Assembly (NCBI RefSeq): GCF_023715145.1
Contig: NZ_JAMBNP010000002.1
Span: 310,001 to 374,000 of the forward strand
Reading direction: 5' to 3'
DNA length: 64,000 nt
Source: Paenibacillus glycanilyticus
Lineage (GTDB): Bacteria > Bacillota > Bacilli > Paenibacillales > Paenibacillaceae
Position 1 is the first letter of the stretch; each line of letters starts with the position of its first letter. A program made the position numbers and the translations under genes. Under the pieces are notes generated by a model. That model was not told where the DNA came from, did no database searches, and saw nothing but the letters and a program-made list of their open reading frames with translations. Positions 35,013 through 44,690 of this stretch are shown here, in pieces.

Positions 35013-36161
35013 TCATTTGACGTGGAGTGGCGAGTTTTGCTGTCCGATTTGTTTGATTTCTAACTTTGGTCGGATTATGATCTCGGAGTGAACAAATATA
35101 TTGTCCCATTTTCCCCTGTGGTTTTTCCAATACGAAGGGTGTTGTCTATATACCGCTTCTCCAATGCCAAGCACATCTGCCTTATATTCTTTCTGCACTT
35201 TATGGATGAGGTTAAGCATTTGCGTTTTAATTTCATTGTTGAATGACTGCTGAAGTTTCATAAGGTCCGTACCTTCCGACAATACAAGGGAAGAGTTATT
35301 CTCTTTCAAAACGATTTTCCCTTTTATGGTAATTTCCACTTTTACATACCCGGAATTCGATACAGCGCTGTAAATCCTGCTTTTCGGCTGCGACACGAAT
35401 CCAGTAACCGTTCCTTGATAGTCAGTCGTGATTAAGGCATTCTTAATTGTCCCCATTATCCAGCCTCTGTTGTGCGCTTCATCATAATTGAGGTATCCTA
35501 GCAGTTTATGTTTATGATTAAATATCGCTCGTCCGTAGAACATTATAGTTGGTTTATCAAGGCCGGGACTGGAAAATTTCTTTACAACCGGCAGCGTCGG
35601 TGAACTGCCTTCCCCTTTGGAAGCCATCAAATAATGGACCAGCGAAGTCCCCACTTCACCTCCTGCAGCTTGATGGATCTTGATAGGGGCCATGGCCGAT
35701 AGTTTCTCAAGCGGGTAATTGATTTTCATTATATCCTGTGCGGTGCCTTCTTTGACTACCCATATATCTGTCCTTAGTCGGCTATTCGGATCACGAGTAT
35801 AGGAATCCAATAGTTCAGAAATTCCACTACGCGCAAGCTTCTCTCCAATGAATAAGTTGCGCCTATGTCCTCGGGTCATTGAACGAGAAAGATATTGCTG
35901 CATGTTATCAATTGCATCGGCAATGTTTTTGCCGCGGCTTGACTCTAGAAAAGAGGCCGATCGAGGAGGATCTTGTCCTTCTCCTGATTTAGGAACAAAC
36001 AGCTGTCCGGTAATAAGATAACGGTTGCCGTTACTTTCGTCCAAATCGATGCCGCCGGCAAGATCAAAAAGCTGATCGTTTAGTTCCTTCCGATCCCAAC
36101 AACCGCACATTAGACAAACAAATACTAGCAAAGTTAAGCACGCTTTGCTTCTATTAATCAT
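35013..36161 (-). CDS. gerKC: Spore germinant receptor C subunit lipoprotein, locus 2
   Basis: A 382-residue lipoprotein with lipobox LMCGC (Cys21), then 'WDRKELNDQLFDLAGGIDLDE', 'LSRSMTRGHRRNLFIGEKLARSGI' and the C-terminal 'HKVQKEYKADVLGIGEAVYRQHPSYWKNH' block. It overlaps the A gene by eight bases, so translation is coupled. Confidence 0.92.
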   Translation of the reverse strand: MINRSKACLTLLVFVCLMCGCWDRKELNDQLFDLAGGIDLDESNGNRYLITGQLFVPKSGEGQDPPRSASFLESSRGKNIADAIDNMQQYLSRSMTRGHRRNLFIGEKLARSGISELLDSYTRDPNSRLRTDIWVVKEGTAQDIMKINYPLEKLSAMAPIKIHQAAGGEVGTSLVHYLMASKGEGSSPTLPVVKKFSSPGLDKPTIMFYGRAIFNHKHKLLGYLNYDEAHNRGWIMGTIKNALITTDYQGTVTGFVSQPKSRIYSAVSNSGYVKVEITIKGKIVLKENNSSLVLSEGTDLMKLQQSFNNEIKTQMLNLIHKVQKEYKADVLGIGEAVYRQHPSYWKNHRGKWDNIFVHSEIIIRPKLEIKQIGQQNSPLHVK

Positions 36162-37614
36162 TCCCCGTTCTCCTCCTAATCAAGGAAAGGCTATTTCGGA
36201 TTCGGCTATTTTTCGATCGTGGTGACCTTACAAAAACATCGTTAAGTTGTCGGAATCTCAAAGGCGAAACAGGGGAGAGGTAAGGAACGCCAAATGACTC
36301 CAATCGACATAAATGAATTAATAGCGAAATCGTTCCTATCGCTACCCCGTATAATCCAAACATGCCGGACAACAGAAGCATTGGGAATCTTAAAATCCGA
36401 AAAGCAACGCTCATGTTATAACGGGGAATGGCAAAAGACGCTATACCGGTCATGGATACTACGATTACCATAGGCGCGGATACAATGCCGGCTTGTACGG
36501 CTGCCTGACCAATGACGAGCGCGCCTACAATGCTAACAGCTGATCCTGTCGCCTTTGGCAGGCGAATACCCGCCTCCCGCAGTCCCTCGAACATGAATTC
36601 CATTAACAATGCCTCGATCACGCTGGGAAATGGTACGCCTTCCCGAGCCGAGGTAAGACTAAATAAAAAATTTGTCGGCATTAGTTGTGAATGAAACGTC
36701 GTAATTGCCACAAAGAGCGAAGGTAGATATAGCGATACAATAAAAAGAAACAGTCTTGTCCATCTAATAAGCGTTGAAAAGATAAACCGTTCATAATAAT
36801 CTTCGGCTGACTGAAACGTAGCCCAAAACGTCATTGGGACGATTAACGCGTCTGGCGTACCGTCTATAAGCAAGACAACTTTGCCCTCCAGAAGATTGGC
36901 TGCAACAATATCCGGGCGCTCTGTATTTTGGATTTGTGGAAATGGAGTAAACGAGACGTCCTCGATCATTTCTTCCATATAACCTGAGTCTAAAATAGCA
37001 TCTGTGGAAATCTGCCCGATTCGTTCCTTTACTTGACATAAAACCTTTTCATCAACAAGGCCATCCAAATAAACGACGATAGTTTTTGTGCGAGATAACG
37101 ACCCGACAGTGAAGGCCTCCAGTTTAAGTCTCGTTGATTGTAATCTTTTCCGAATTAATGATGCATTCACTTCAACTTGTTCAGTAAAGCTGTCACGTGG
37201 ACCACGAATCGTTTGTTCAAACGCAGGTTCCTCAATACTACGGCCTTCCTTTGCTTTTAAATCCAGTAATACGCACCGAGAATGGCCCTCCACAAATACG
37301 GCTGCGTGTCCTTGAAGAAGCCGATCAGCAGTCTCAAGAATGGAATGGGTCACGCTGCTAGTAGCAACGGAAGATAAATGAATATCCGTAAACAGATCTT
37401 TCCATTCATGGGTGTCAGGCCGAAATAGATCGTTGTTTATTTTGTTTGCGTCAGTTATACCGGTGATATAGACAATAAGAGTGGCTAAACCCTCGGGGGT
37501 TTTAAACGAGCGGAACGTGATATCGAAGCATGCATCGAACAATTGTCGAAGCATTTGCTCATTCTCCGCTATTGTTGATTTTATTGTCGGATCTTTGAAA
37601 AGAAGCGTGTCCAA
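36154..37614 (-). CDS. gerKA: Spore germinant receptor A subunit (GerA family), locus 2
   Basis: A 486-residue GerA protein with 'RGPRDSFTEQVEVNASLIRKRLQSTRLKLEAFTVG' in the soluble domain and the conserved membrane region 'EGVPFPSVIEALLMEFMFEGLREAGIRLPKATGSAVSIVGALVIGQAAVQAGIVSAPMVIVVSMTGIASFAIPRYN'. The start is TTG 37614 with GAGGTGA upstream. Its operon carries no D subunit gene. Confidence 0.92.
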   Translation of the reverse strand: MDTLLFKDPTIKSTIAENEQMLRQLFDACFDITFRSFKTPEGLATLIVYITGITDANKINNDLFRPDTHEWKDLFTDIHLSSVATSSVTHSILETADRLLQGHAAVFVEGHSRCVLLDLKAKEGRSIEEPAFEQTIRGPRDSFTEQVEVNASLIRKRLQSTRLKLEAFTVGSLSRTKTIVVYLDGLVDEKVLCQVKERIGQISTDAILDSGYMEEMIEDVSFTPFPQIQNTERPDIVAANLLEGKVVLLIDGTPDALIVPMTFWATFQSAEDYYERFIFSTLIRWTRLFLFIVSLYLPSLFVAITTFHSQLMPTNFLFSLTSAREGVPFPSVIEALLMEFMFEGLREAGIRLPKATGSAVSIVGALVIGQAAVQAGIVSAPMVIVVSMTGIASFAIPRYNMSVAFRILRFPMLLLSGMFGLYGVAIGTISLLIHLCRLESFGVPYLSPVSPLRFRQLNDVFVRSPRSKNSRIRNSLSLIRRRTGND

Positions 37615-37823
37615 CGTGATTCACCTCGTCATTGCCACATCTGATTCTAATAGCTTTCCTCTGATTCCCATGCGTATACATAAAATCAATGTATTTCAAG
37701 GGCTCTTCGTAACAGTGGATGAAAGATACCAGTATTCCCCTATTATCCGCTGTGGTATAGGAAAATCGGTGCATCATGATGCGCTGCGAAGCAAAATATT
37801 TCCCTATTTAGAGTATACTTCAC

Positions 37824-37876
37824 TTGACAATCGGACTGCAGTCCAGTTATATTATACCACAAGCGGATCACAGTCC
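37824..37876 (+). promoter_or_regulatory. Cupin promoter with paired TetR-type operators
   Basis: TTGACA (37824-37829), 18-bp spacer and TATATT (37848-37853). GGACTGCAGTCC (37833-37844) lies in the spacer, and GGATCACAGTCC (37865-37876) lies 32 bp downstream. The core is nearly identical to the promoter at 46909. The rest of the 37615-37928 gap holds only the divergent ger leader. Confidence 0.72.
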
Positions 37877-37928
37877 ATTTGATGGGCGAAATGTAATTGC
37901 AAATGACTACAATAAGGAGATAATAATC

Positions 37929-38399
37929 ATGAATCAGCATAACGGTTTACAACGTGCAGTCTTTACGCATAGCAAGGATTTGGAATGGTTTACAACGATG
38001 CCGGGCGAGCAAATGGCAATTCGAATTCACAGCAGTCAGGTTGGCGGGGCGGTCACGATTATGGAAGCGCGCGTACCGTTTCTTAGCGGCCCTCCGAAGC
38101 ACTTCCACAAGGAACGGGAGGAAATCTTCGAAGTACTAGAAGGCACGTTTCGTTTCCAGTGCGGCGAAGATGATTTCGAAGTTACCCCAGGGACAAGTGT
38201 CGTCGTCCCGCGCGGCGTTCCGCATGCTTGGACTAATGTGGGCACTGAGTCGGGACGTATTCTCTTCACATTCGCCCCTGGCGGAATTGATGATGTTTTC
38301 GCTAAGATTGGTCTTACGCCGCCAGAGGGCTGGCAGGAGCTATGCGAAAACTACGATACTTGGATTGTAGGTCCTCCAATGCTTATTTCAAATAAATAA
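37929..38399 (+). CDS. Cupin-domain protein in the TetR-type regulon
   Basis: A 156-residue single cupin with metal ligands H58, H60 and E64 ('KHFHKEREEIFEVLEG') and H99 ('VPHAWTN'). ATG 37929 is used because AAGGAGAT precedes it. The longer frame would overlap the promoter. Its promoter is the paired-operator type shared with the redox genes, so it may act on the same inducing compound, for example as a dioxygenase or isomerase. The exact reaction is unknown. Confidence 0.85.
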   Translation: MNQHNGLQRAVFTHSKDLEWFTTMPGEQMAIRIHSSQVGGAVTIMEARVPFLSGPPKHFHKEREEIFEVLEGTFRFQCGEDDFEVTPGTSVVVPRGVPHAWTNVGTESGRILFTFAPGGIDDVFAKIGLTPPEGWQELCENYDTWIVGPPMLISNK

Positions 38400-38523
38400 T
38401 AAAATAGATAAAACAACGACAACTCAATGTTTGATGGCTGTTGAAAAGCAAAGGGGCCGTCTCAAAAGGTGGTCGCTCGCTGGAGAAACGGCTCGCATCA
38501 GTAAAATAAGAATTAATTCTCAC

Positions 38524-38565
38524 AAAAATAGTGTTGCAGAGGGCTATCCCTGCAACGCTATTTTT
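38524..38565 (-). terminator. Terminator at the 3' end of the transposase gene
   Basis: AAAAATAG-T-GTTGCAG paired with CTGCAAC-G-CTATTTTT. The transposase stop codon lies in its loop region. Confidence 0.7.
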
Positions 38566-40101
38566 CGATTTTGATCCTTTGCAGCTTTCTTTAGCAAATT
38601 GTGGGCAAGCGAAAGCCACCCGACCTCTAGGCTGACTTTCGACAAGCCTCGAAGCAGGAACCGCCGGAATCCCCGGTTATTCTTAATTTGGCCAAACACA
38701 CTCTCCGGTTCGTGCATTCGCCGAACCGACAAGGCATATCCATCTTCGCTCTTTAATTGCTCCCGAGCTTGTTGTTTGAGGCGAAGATATTCCATGCTGA
38801 CCTTTATTTCACGATCGCCTTGTGCCTTCGTGCATCTCTCCTTCAGCGGACAGCCTTCACATGAGAGACTGCGATAATGGCGAGTGGTAATTTCATAGCC
38901 ACTTTCCGTGGTGCTTTGGCTTTCGTAACGGAACAGGAGCTTTTGTCCTGCTGCACATGTCCACGTGTCCTCTTTCTCGTCATATAACCAATGCTCGAAT
39001 TTACTAATGTCTTGCTTCCACGCTTTCGTGTTTTCTTTGTGATAGGTATTATATTTTACAAGTGCCCGTTGCCCCTCTGATTCCAGATAAGCATAGTTTT
39101 CTTCGCTCCCATAACCAGCATCTGCAATGATGGTCCCCGGCAATTGACCAAGCGAGGCTTTCGCTTTGTCCAGGTGTGGCATGAGACAACGCGTGTCTGT
39201 TGGGCGTTGGTGAAGGCTGTAACTAAGGATGAACTGATCTTCTGTTCCAATCTGCACGTTATATCCAGGCTTCAACTGGCCATTGCGCATATGATCTTCC
39301 TTCATGCGCATAAACGTGGCATCGGTGTCGGTTTTACTAAAGCTGTTGCGTCTTCCGAGCGTCTCTTGTTGATTCATATTTCTGCAGCCGTGGGAGGAGG
39401 TCTTTTCGCACTAGGCGAACAGCTTTCTTCAGTGGCTTGTCTTTCGGCTTTTCTTGAAGCTTGTTTTCAAGCTGCTGAACAGCCTGCTCCAGTTTTTCAC
39501 TCGTGATGGCGGAAGCCTCTCCGAGTTCAGGAAGGTCGGAGTTATTTAGAGCTTGATCTTCCTGCTTCTCTGCCTCTTCAATGGCAGCGAACAAGGTCTG
39601 CACTTTCTCTTGCAATTTCAGTTTCTGTTTAACGACAGCCTTGCCCCAAACAAACGTGTAGCGATTGGCATTTGCCTCAATCTTTGTTCCATCGACGAAG
39701 TAGTGGTCGAGCTTGACGTAGTTTTCTTCAACGAGAAACTGAAGAACAGCTGTAAAGATGGTCTCCAGCACGTCTTTCATGCGTTCAGAGCGGAAGCGGT
39801 TAATGGTGCGGAAATCTGGGAGCTGTCTAGCGGCTAGCCACATGAACATGATGTTTTCGCGTACCGCTTTCGCGATTTGGCGAGAAGAGTAAATGCGCTG
39901 TGTGTAGGCATAGATAATAACCTTCATCAGCATTTTGGGGTGGTAGCTATCTCGGCCACCTCCGGGATAAGCTTTGGTGAAGAGTCTCATATCTAAACGA
40001 TTGACCGCATCGTTGATGACGCGAACGAGATGATTTTCGGGGATATCTTCCTGCAAGTCCATTGGCAAGGACAGTTGATCCATGGTATATTCTTTGTACA
40101 A
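38544..40101 (-). pseudogene. IS1182-family transposase with a one-base frameshift
   Basis: The N-terminal half (from a TTG at 40101 after AGGAGAGG: 'YKEYTMDQLSLPMDLQEDIPENHLVRVINDAV', 'FVDGTKIEANANRYTFVWGK') and the C-terminal half ('RRNSFSKTDTDATFMRMKEDHMRNGQLKPGYNVQIGTEDQFIL', 'RTDKAYP'-opposite strand region excluded) are in different frames joined at about 39370. Removing one T in GAATCAACAA would give 'KYEQQETLGRRNSFSKTD', a continuous IS1182 transposase of ~520 residues. No slippery site of the usual kind is present, so this is a mutation rather than programmed frameshifting. Confidence 0.85.
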
Positions 40102-40202
40102 AAGAAGCCTCTCCTTTTTTGATGGTTGGTCGCACTTCCATTCTAACAAGGATCGGCTTCTTTTTGTTTAGTCCTTAAAGCTTTTCATTGACAGGTTAAT
40201 GG

Positions 40203-40336
40203 CAAACCGGAGCATTTTAATGATTCTGGAGAAGCGTTAGCGGTCGCTTTTGTGAAGGGATTCCAACCTTACCTCGTTGATTCAAGGAATCCCTGAGCAA
40301 TGGCGATTGGAAGAACATTAAAATGCGCAGGTTGCT
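40203..40336. repeat. Long imperfect inverted-repeat element beside the IS
   Basis: GCATTTTAATG (40212-40222) pairs with CATTAAAATGC (40316-40326). The arms extend outward (GCAAACC with GGTTGC), and an inner stem AGGGATTCC (40256-40264)/GGAATCCCT is nested within. The 134-bp unit has no ORF. It could be a miniature element, part of the IS end, or a structured RNA. Confidence 0.45.
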
Positions 40337-40416
40337 GTTTAAACCCGAATACGAAGGGGGTGTCCCATCGACATTTTCATGATTTTTGGGACACCCTCTT
40401 TAAAACTGCATATAGG

Positions 40417-41252
40417 TCAATCCTCGAACGGAAGATACAGTTCAATCATCGACCATACCCCATCAGGCAGCAGCAGTTTTGATTGATCCCCACGGAATAA
40501 CTTCGTCTTTATTAGATCTTCTTTGCCTTCCTGTACCTTTTTAACCCATCTAGGTTCCAACAGCAATCCCCTTGCGATTGCGACAAGCTCGACGCCGGTT
40601 GAAAGTGCTTTTGAAGCATCTTCCGGTGTTTTTATTCCGCCTACACCGATAAGGGCTGTACGGTTACCGATAACATCCTTAAAGATTTCCATCCGGGCAC
40701 GTTTATCGTTCACGCCACGACGAGGTGTAGACCAGAAATCATGAAGGGATACGTGAATATAATCCAGTCCCTGGTCCGCGAGAGTATCTATGTTTCGAAT
40801 GGCGTCCGCATCGCCAAATTTCTTGATTAGATCCTGTATCTCGGCATCGCTCAATTCGCGAGGTAGAGGAGAAGCGGAATTATCTGCCACTACGGCGCTC
40901 GGTGCTTCATTATCCTCTATTCCACTTGCCCCCTCATGAAATAATTGCAGAATGGCAAGAGCTCCATGGGATTTTAAGACTTTGCTGAGTTTGCGCAGCC
41001 CCGGAATATGTTCATCGGTCTCCGCTGCCGGTAATCCCGGATAGTGCTTTCCTTCTTTAAACGTCGTTGCCGACGTAATAACCATCCCAACGTCTTTGAC
41101 ACGTATGTTATAGTACGCCAATTCCTCCTCGGAAATAAATCCGCCGGGAATGAGCCCAAATGACCCATTGGGGACATAACGATCCTATTTTTTAATTCCT
41201 TGCCGCTGCGGAGTCGAAGTGGTTCGAAGATCATCTTGTTGTCTTCTCTCAT
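40417..41252 (-). pseudogene. Old-yellow-enzyme family NADH:flavin oxidoreductase, decayed
   Basis: ATG 41252 (AAGGAGAG upstream) starts 'MREDNKMIFEPLRLRSGKELKNRIVMSPMG'. The frame breaks at about 41145, where one missing base would restore 'SFPDGFISEEELAYYNIRVKDVGMVITSATTF'. A second lesion is an in-frame deletion near 40810: 'DLIKKFGDA' runs straight into 'NIDTLADQGLDYIHVSLHDF', losing the ~80 residues with the HGxxGYL substrate/active-site region. Two independent defects make this a true pseudogene. Its promoter still carries the paired TetR-type operators. Confidence 0.85.
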
Positions 41253-41356
41253 TATGTTCTCTCCTTCTGGTGAATTTGAAGCGTTTCTCACACAATTCTG
41301 CTTTTTTTACTGTGTTATCCATCATTAATGCCTTCAAAATGTAGGACAATTGAAAT

Positions 41357-41408
41357 GGACTGCGGTCCACTTTTTTTCACTATAAACGGACTTTGGTCCA
41401 CTTGTCAA
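41357..41408 (-). promoter_or_regulatory. Old-yellow-enzyme promoter with paired TetR-type operators
   Basis: Minus-strand TTGACA (41408-41403), 18-bp spacer and TATAGT (41384-41379). GGACTTTGGTCC (41388-41399) is in the spacer, and GGACTGCGGTCC (41357-41368) is 31 bp downstream. Confidence 0.7.
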
Positions 41409-41472
41409 AGTTAATGTTGCGAATATGTTGATTTACATTTTCGCCTAAGAAAAAAAGTTAAAAATTATCGCT

Positions 41473-41503
41473 TGCCTTAAAGTCGGCTTTAAGGGTTAAA
41501 GTG
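41473..41503 (+). promoter_or_regulatory. MerR/AdhR-type promoter of the aldehyde dehydrogenase operon
   Basis: TTGCCT (41473-41478) and TAAAGT (41498-41503) are separated by 19 bp, the over-long spacing used by MerR regulators. The perfect dyad CCTTAAAG-N4-CTTTAAGG (41476-41495) is centred in the spacer and matches the CTTAAAG-N4-CTTTAAG operator of the aldehyde sensor AdhR. The MerR gene at 45892 ends the same gene cluster. Confidence 0.75.
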
Positions 41504-41567
41504 GTTTTTGTAGCCGGCACAATCCAATTAGGAAAGTACAAATATAAGCTCAAAGGAGAGTTGCATC

Positions 41568-43001
41568 ATGAGAACGATCGATCAAATTTATATTAACGGG
41601 AAATTCGTAAAGCCGCATGGCACTGAGGTGATGGATATTATTAATCCTGCGAATAAGGAAGTAATCGGCCGAGTGACGCTCGGGGATGAGCAGGATACTC
41701 GCGATGCGATTGCGGCAGCGAAGGCAGCCTTTATAACTTTCTCCAAGACGTCGATAGAAGAACGCGCGCAGATGCTGCAGCGTCTGCATGATGTAATGAT
41801 GGAGAAGTTTGACTTATTGAATGAGGTGGCGGTCGAAGAATACGGAGCTCCAGCCGCTGCGACAGCCGGACGCACCATGTATGCGGCCAAAAACTTCCTT
41901 CATAATCTGGATGTCATGAAAGAATTCCAATTCGAGAAGCGAATCGGTCAAGCAAAGGTCGCTCTTGAACCGCTCGGCGTTATTGGTTTAATTACACCAT
42001 GGAATGCGAATTACACGCATATCTCAACAAAGCTTGCTCCTGCCATTGCGGCCGGATGCACAGTGGTTATCAAAGCCAGTGAGCTAAGCGCTATTCAAAC
42101 GCAGGTAATCGCCGAATGTTTTCACGAAGCCGGTATTCCTGCCGGTGTTATCAACTTCGTTAACGGCAGAGGCGACGTGGTTGGCGCGGAATTGACGCGT
42201 CATTCGGATGTGGCGATGATATCGTTCACTGGCTCCACGAATGTCGGCAGAATCATTGCCAGGGACGGAGCCGCAACGATGAAGCGACTCGTGCTAGAGC
42301 TTGGAGGGAAGTCGCCAAATGTCATTCTGGACGATGCTGATTATCATAAAGCTATTCCACTGGCCGTCATGACCGCTTTCAGCAACAGCGGACAAGCTTG
42401 CCATGTCGGATCGCGATTAATCGTTCCCCAGCATCGCTTGGAGGAAGTAAAGCAGTTGGTGATCAAAACGGTGAAAGGCATTAAAGTCGGGAACCCTTGG
42501 GAAGAGGGAACGTTTATCGGTCCCATGGTCAGCCAAAAGCAGTATGATACCGTCCAACGCTATATCCATCTAGGCGTAGAACAAGGCGCTGAATTGATCA
42601 TCGGTGGCCCGGGTCATCCGGAAGGTTTGGATAACGGTTATTATGTTAAGCCTACCGTATTTGCCAATGTTACCATGGACATGTCAATTGCTAAGGAAGA
42701 AATTTTCGGACCTGTGCTATCGATTCTGACCTACACAACAGAAGAAGAAGCGATAGCGATTGCCAACGATACGATTTATGGCTTGTCTGCTTATGTTAGC
42801 TCAAGCAATCTGGAAAGAGCGAATGATGTTGCATCCCGGATTGTGTCGGGACGAGTACTCATTAATGGTTTATATGACGAGCCGAAGGCCCCCTTCGGAG
42901 GATTTAAACAGTCCGGTATCGGAAGAGAATTTGGCGCTTATGGTCTTGAATCTTATGTTGAACCAAAAACGATCTTGGGACACGATGTAATATTGCAATA
43001 A
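41568..43001 (+). CDS. Aldehyde dehydrogenase (first of a tandem pair)
   Basis: A 477-residue NAD(P)-dependent aldehyde dehydrogenase with the catalytic set N146 ('TPWNANYTH'), E244 ('LELGGKSP') and C278 ('SGQACHVG'), and K169 at the cofactor site. It oxidises aldehydes to acids in the cytoplasm. AAAGGAGAG precedes the ATG. It is the first gene after the AdhR-type promoter and a close paralogue of the next gene, so a local duplication is likely. Confidence 0.93.
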   Translation: MRTIDQIYINGKFVKPHGTEVMDIINPANKEVIGRVTLGDEQDTRDAIAAAKAAFITFSKTSIEERAQMLQRLHDVMMEKFDLLNEVAVEEYGAPAAATAGRTMYAAKNFLHNLDVMKEFQFEKRIGQAKVALEPLGVIGLITPWNANYTHISTKLAPAIAAGCTVVIKASELSAIQTQVIAECFHEAGIPAGVINFVNGRGDVVGAELTRHSDVAMISFTGSTNVGRIIARDGAATMKRLVLELGGKSPNVILDDADYHKAIPLAVMTAFSNSGQACHVGSRLIVPQHRLEEVKQLVIKTVKGIKVGNPWEEGTFIGPMVSQKQYDTVQRYIHLGVEQGAELIIGGPGHPEGLDNGYYVKPTVFANVTMDMSIAKEEIFGPVLSILTYTTEEEAIAIANDTIYGLSAYVSSSNLERANDVASRIVSGRVLINGLYDEPKAPFGGFKQSGIGREFGAYGLESYVEPKTILGHDVILQ

Positions 43002-43022
43002 GTTACACTGGCAGCAGTTTGG

Positions 43023-43045
43023 GGTCCCCACAGAGGGGCCTCCTT
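43023..43045 (+). terminator. Possible attenuating hairpin between the two aldehyde dehydrogenase genes
   Basis: GG-T-CCCC pairs with GGGGCC (one bulge), followed by TCCTTCTT. It is weak and may only reduce read-through. Confidence 0.35.
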
Positions 43046-43130
43046 CTTGCCTGTCCCCATTCACCTAGAATAAGTCCATTTTCATCGGATATACTATCCT
43101 CTAATCTAAGGAAAGAGGAGATAGTTAAAG

Positions 43131-44561
43131 GTGCGTACATTTAATCAGCATTTTATAAATGGTCAATTCGTACACTCAATCGGAAAAGAAATGCAGGAAT
43201 TGGTAAACCCTTCTAATAAAAAAACGATCGGTAGACTCGTTCTAGGAAACGAGCAAGACGTGCAATTGGCCATCGCAGCTGCTAAAGAAGCATTTAAATC
43301 GTTTGCCAAAACAACGGTAGATGAACGAAGTCAGATGCTTCAGAGACTCCACGATTCTATTATGGCAAGAGAAGAGGAATTAACAAGAGCCGCAGCGGAG
43401 GAATATGGTTCTCCGTTAAAGCCATCTAAAGGCCGTACCACCTTTGCTGCGCTGACCTGCCTTTACGCCAAGGAAGCATTGAAACAGTTTTCCTTCGAGA
43501 AGATGCAAGGTACAACCAAAGTCATTCTTGAACCATTAGGCGTCATAGGCGCGATAACGCCATGGAACGCCAATTATACGCATATTTGCAATAAAATAGC
43601 CCCGGCCATAGCTACGGGATGCACGATTGTCGTGAAACCTAGTGAACTCAGCGGACTTCAGACTCATCTATTAATGGAATGCATAGCCGATGCGAAATTG
43701 CCGGCAGGTGTTGTAAATATTGTCAATGGTACAGGCCAAGTCGTAGGGGCAGAGCTTGTCAGGCATCCGGATATTGCTAAAATATCGTTTACCGGTTCGA
43801 CTCCTGTAGGGAAAATTATCAGCAAAGATGCATCCGACACTCTCAAAAGACTGGCCTTAGAGTTAGGTGGGAAAAACCCCAACATCATTCTGGATGATGC
43901 CGACTTCTCCAAAGCCATCCCAATGGCTATTGCCATCGGTTTCAGCAATACAGGGCAAGCCTGTCATGCGGGAACGAGACTGTTGGTGCCTGAGAACCGA
44001 TTGGACGAAGTCAAGAAATTAATAAAACAAGCTGTTGCTTCAACCAAAATTGGTAATCCCATGGATGAAGACTCCATATTAGGCCCGCTTGTAAGCCAAA
44101 AACAATACGATACCGTGCAGCGCTACATCCAAGCAGGAATTGACGAGGGGGCAGAATTAATCGTTGGAGGGTTAGGTCACCCGGAGGGATTGGATGAAGG
44201 GTTCTATGCCAAGCCAACCGTATTTGCCCATGTAACCAATGATATGAAAATCGCCAAAGAGGAAATTTTCGGTCCGGTACTTTCGGTCATTTCTTACAGA
44301 ACAGAAGAAGAAGCAATTAACATTGCAAATGATACGGTATTTGGTTTGGCCGCATATGTCAGCTCCTCGGACATGGAAAGAGCTCGGCGAGTAGCTTCGC
44401 AAATAATCGCTGGGCGTATTTTGATCAACAAGGCCGTGCAAGACGATCCCTTTGCCCCGTTCGGCGGATTTAAGCAGTCCGGTTTGGGCCGAGATTCCGG
44501 CGTATATGGTTTGGAAGAGCATGTCGAACCGAAAGCCATACTTGGATATGAAGTTCACTAA
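43131..44561 (+). CDS. Aldehyde dehydrogenase (second of a tandem pair)
   Basis: A 476-residue paralogue of the preceding protein with N146, E244 and C278 all conserved ('TPWNANYTH', 'LELGGKNP', 'TGQACHAG'). The start is GTG 43131. Differences cluster in the segment after position 95 and near the C-terminus, suggesting a different aldehyde preference. It is probably co-regulated with its neighbour by the MerR protein at 45892, although a second promoter in the 129-bp gap cannot be excluded. Confidence 0.93.
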   Translation: MRTFNQHFINGQFVHSIGKEMQELVNPSNKKTIGRLVLGNEQDVQLAIAAAKEAFKSFAKTTVDERSQMLQRLHDSIMAREEELTRAAAEEYGSPLKPSKGRTTFAALTCLYAKEALKQFSFEKMQGTTKVILEPLGVIGAITPWNANYTHICNKIAPAIATGCTIVVKPSELSGLQTHLLMECIADAKLPAGVVNIVNGTGQVVGAELVRHPDIAKISFTGSTPVGKIISKDASDTLKRLALELGGKNPNIILDDADFSKAIPMAIAIGFSNTGQACHAGTRLLVPENRLDEVKKLIKQAVASTKIGNPMDEDSILGPLVSQKQYDTVQRYIQAGIDEGAELIVGGLGHPEGLDEGFYAKPTVFAHVTNDMKIAKEEIFGPVLSVISYRTEEEAINIANDTVFGLAAYVSSSDMERARRVASQIIAGRILINKAVQDDPFAPFGGFKQSGLGRDSGVYGLEEHVEPKAILGYEVH

Positions 44562-44690
44562 CCGGACCAGGCCATGATGGAACGCCAGGCGCGGTTTGAT
44601 TAAGTCATGTACTTATGACAGCGACTGCAGCCTGGTTGTACACCAAGCTTAGCCACCGTTGTTTTTAGTGGCTGAAAGGAGCAGGCTCTC

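Larger units (their letters stand above)
38453..40398 (-). mobile_element. IS1182-family insertion sequence (inactivated)
   Basis: A ~1.9-kb element contains one disrupted transposase gene. The left end GGGGCCGTCTCAAAA (from 38453) and the right end read inward, GAGGGTGTCCCAAAA (from 40398), match at 11 of 15 positions and resemble known IS ends. No clear target duplication is seen, so the right boundary is tentative. The last ~300 bp hold long inverted repeats. The element sits between the cupin and the old-yellow-enzyme pseudogene. Confidence 0.6.

Noticed and set aside
39337-39377. Programmed frameshift in the IS transposase
   Set aside because: The needed shift is +1 with no A-run or known slippery site, and removing one T restores the family sequence exactly.
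40351-40398. Rho-independent terminator of the old-yellow-enzyme pseudogene
   Set aside because: GGGTGTCCCA/TGGGACACCC can pair, but the minus strand lacks a T run after the stem. The sequence fits better as the IS right end, though it remains ambiguous.
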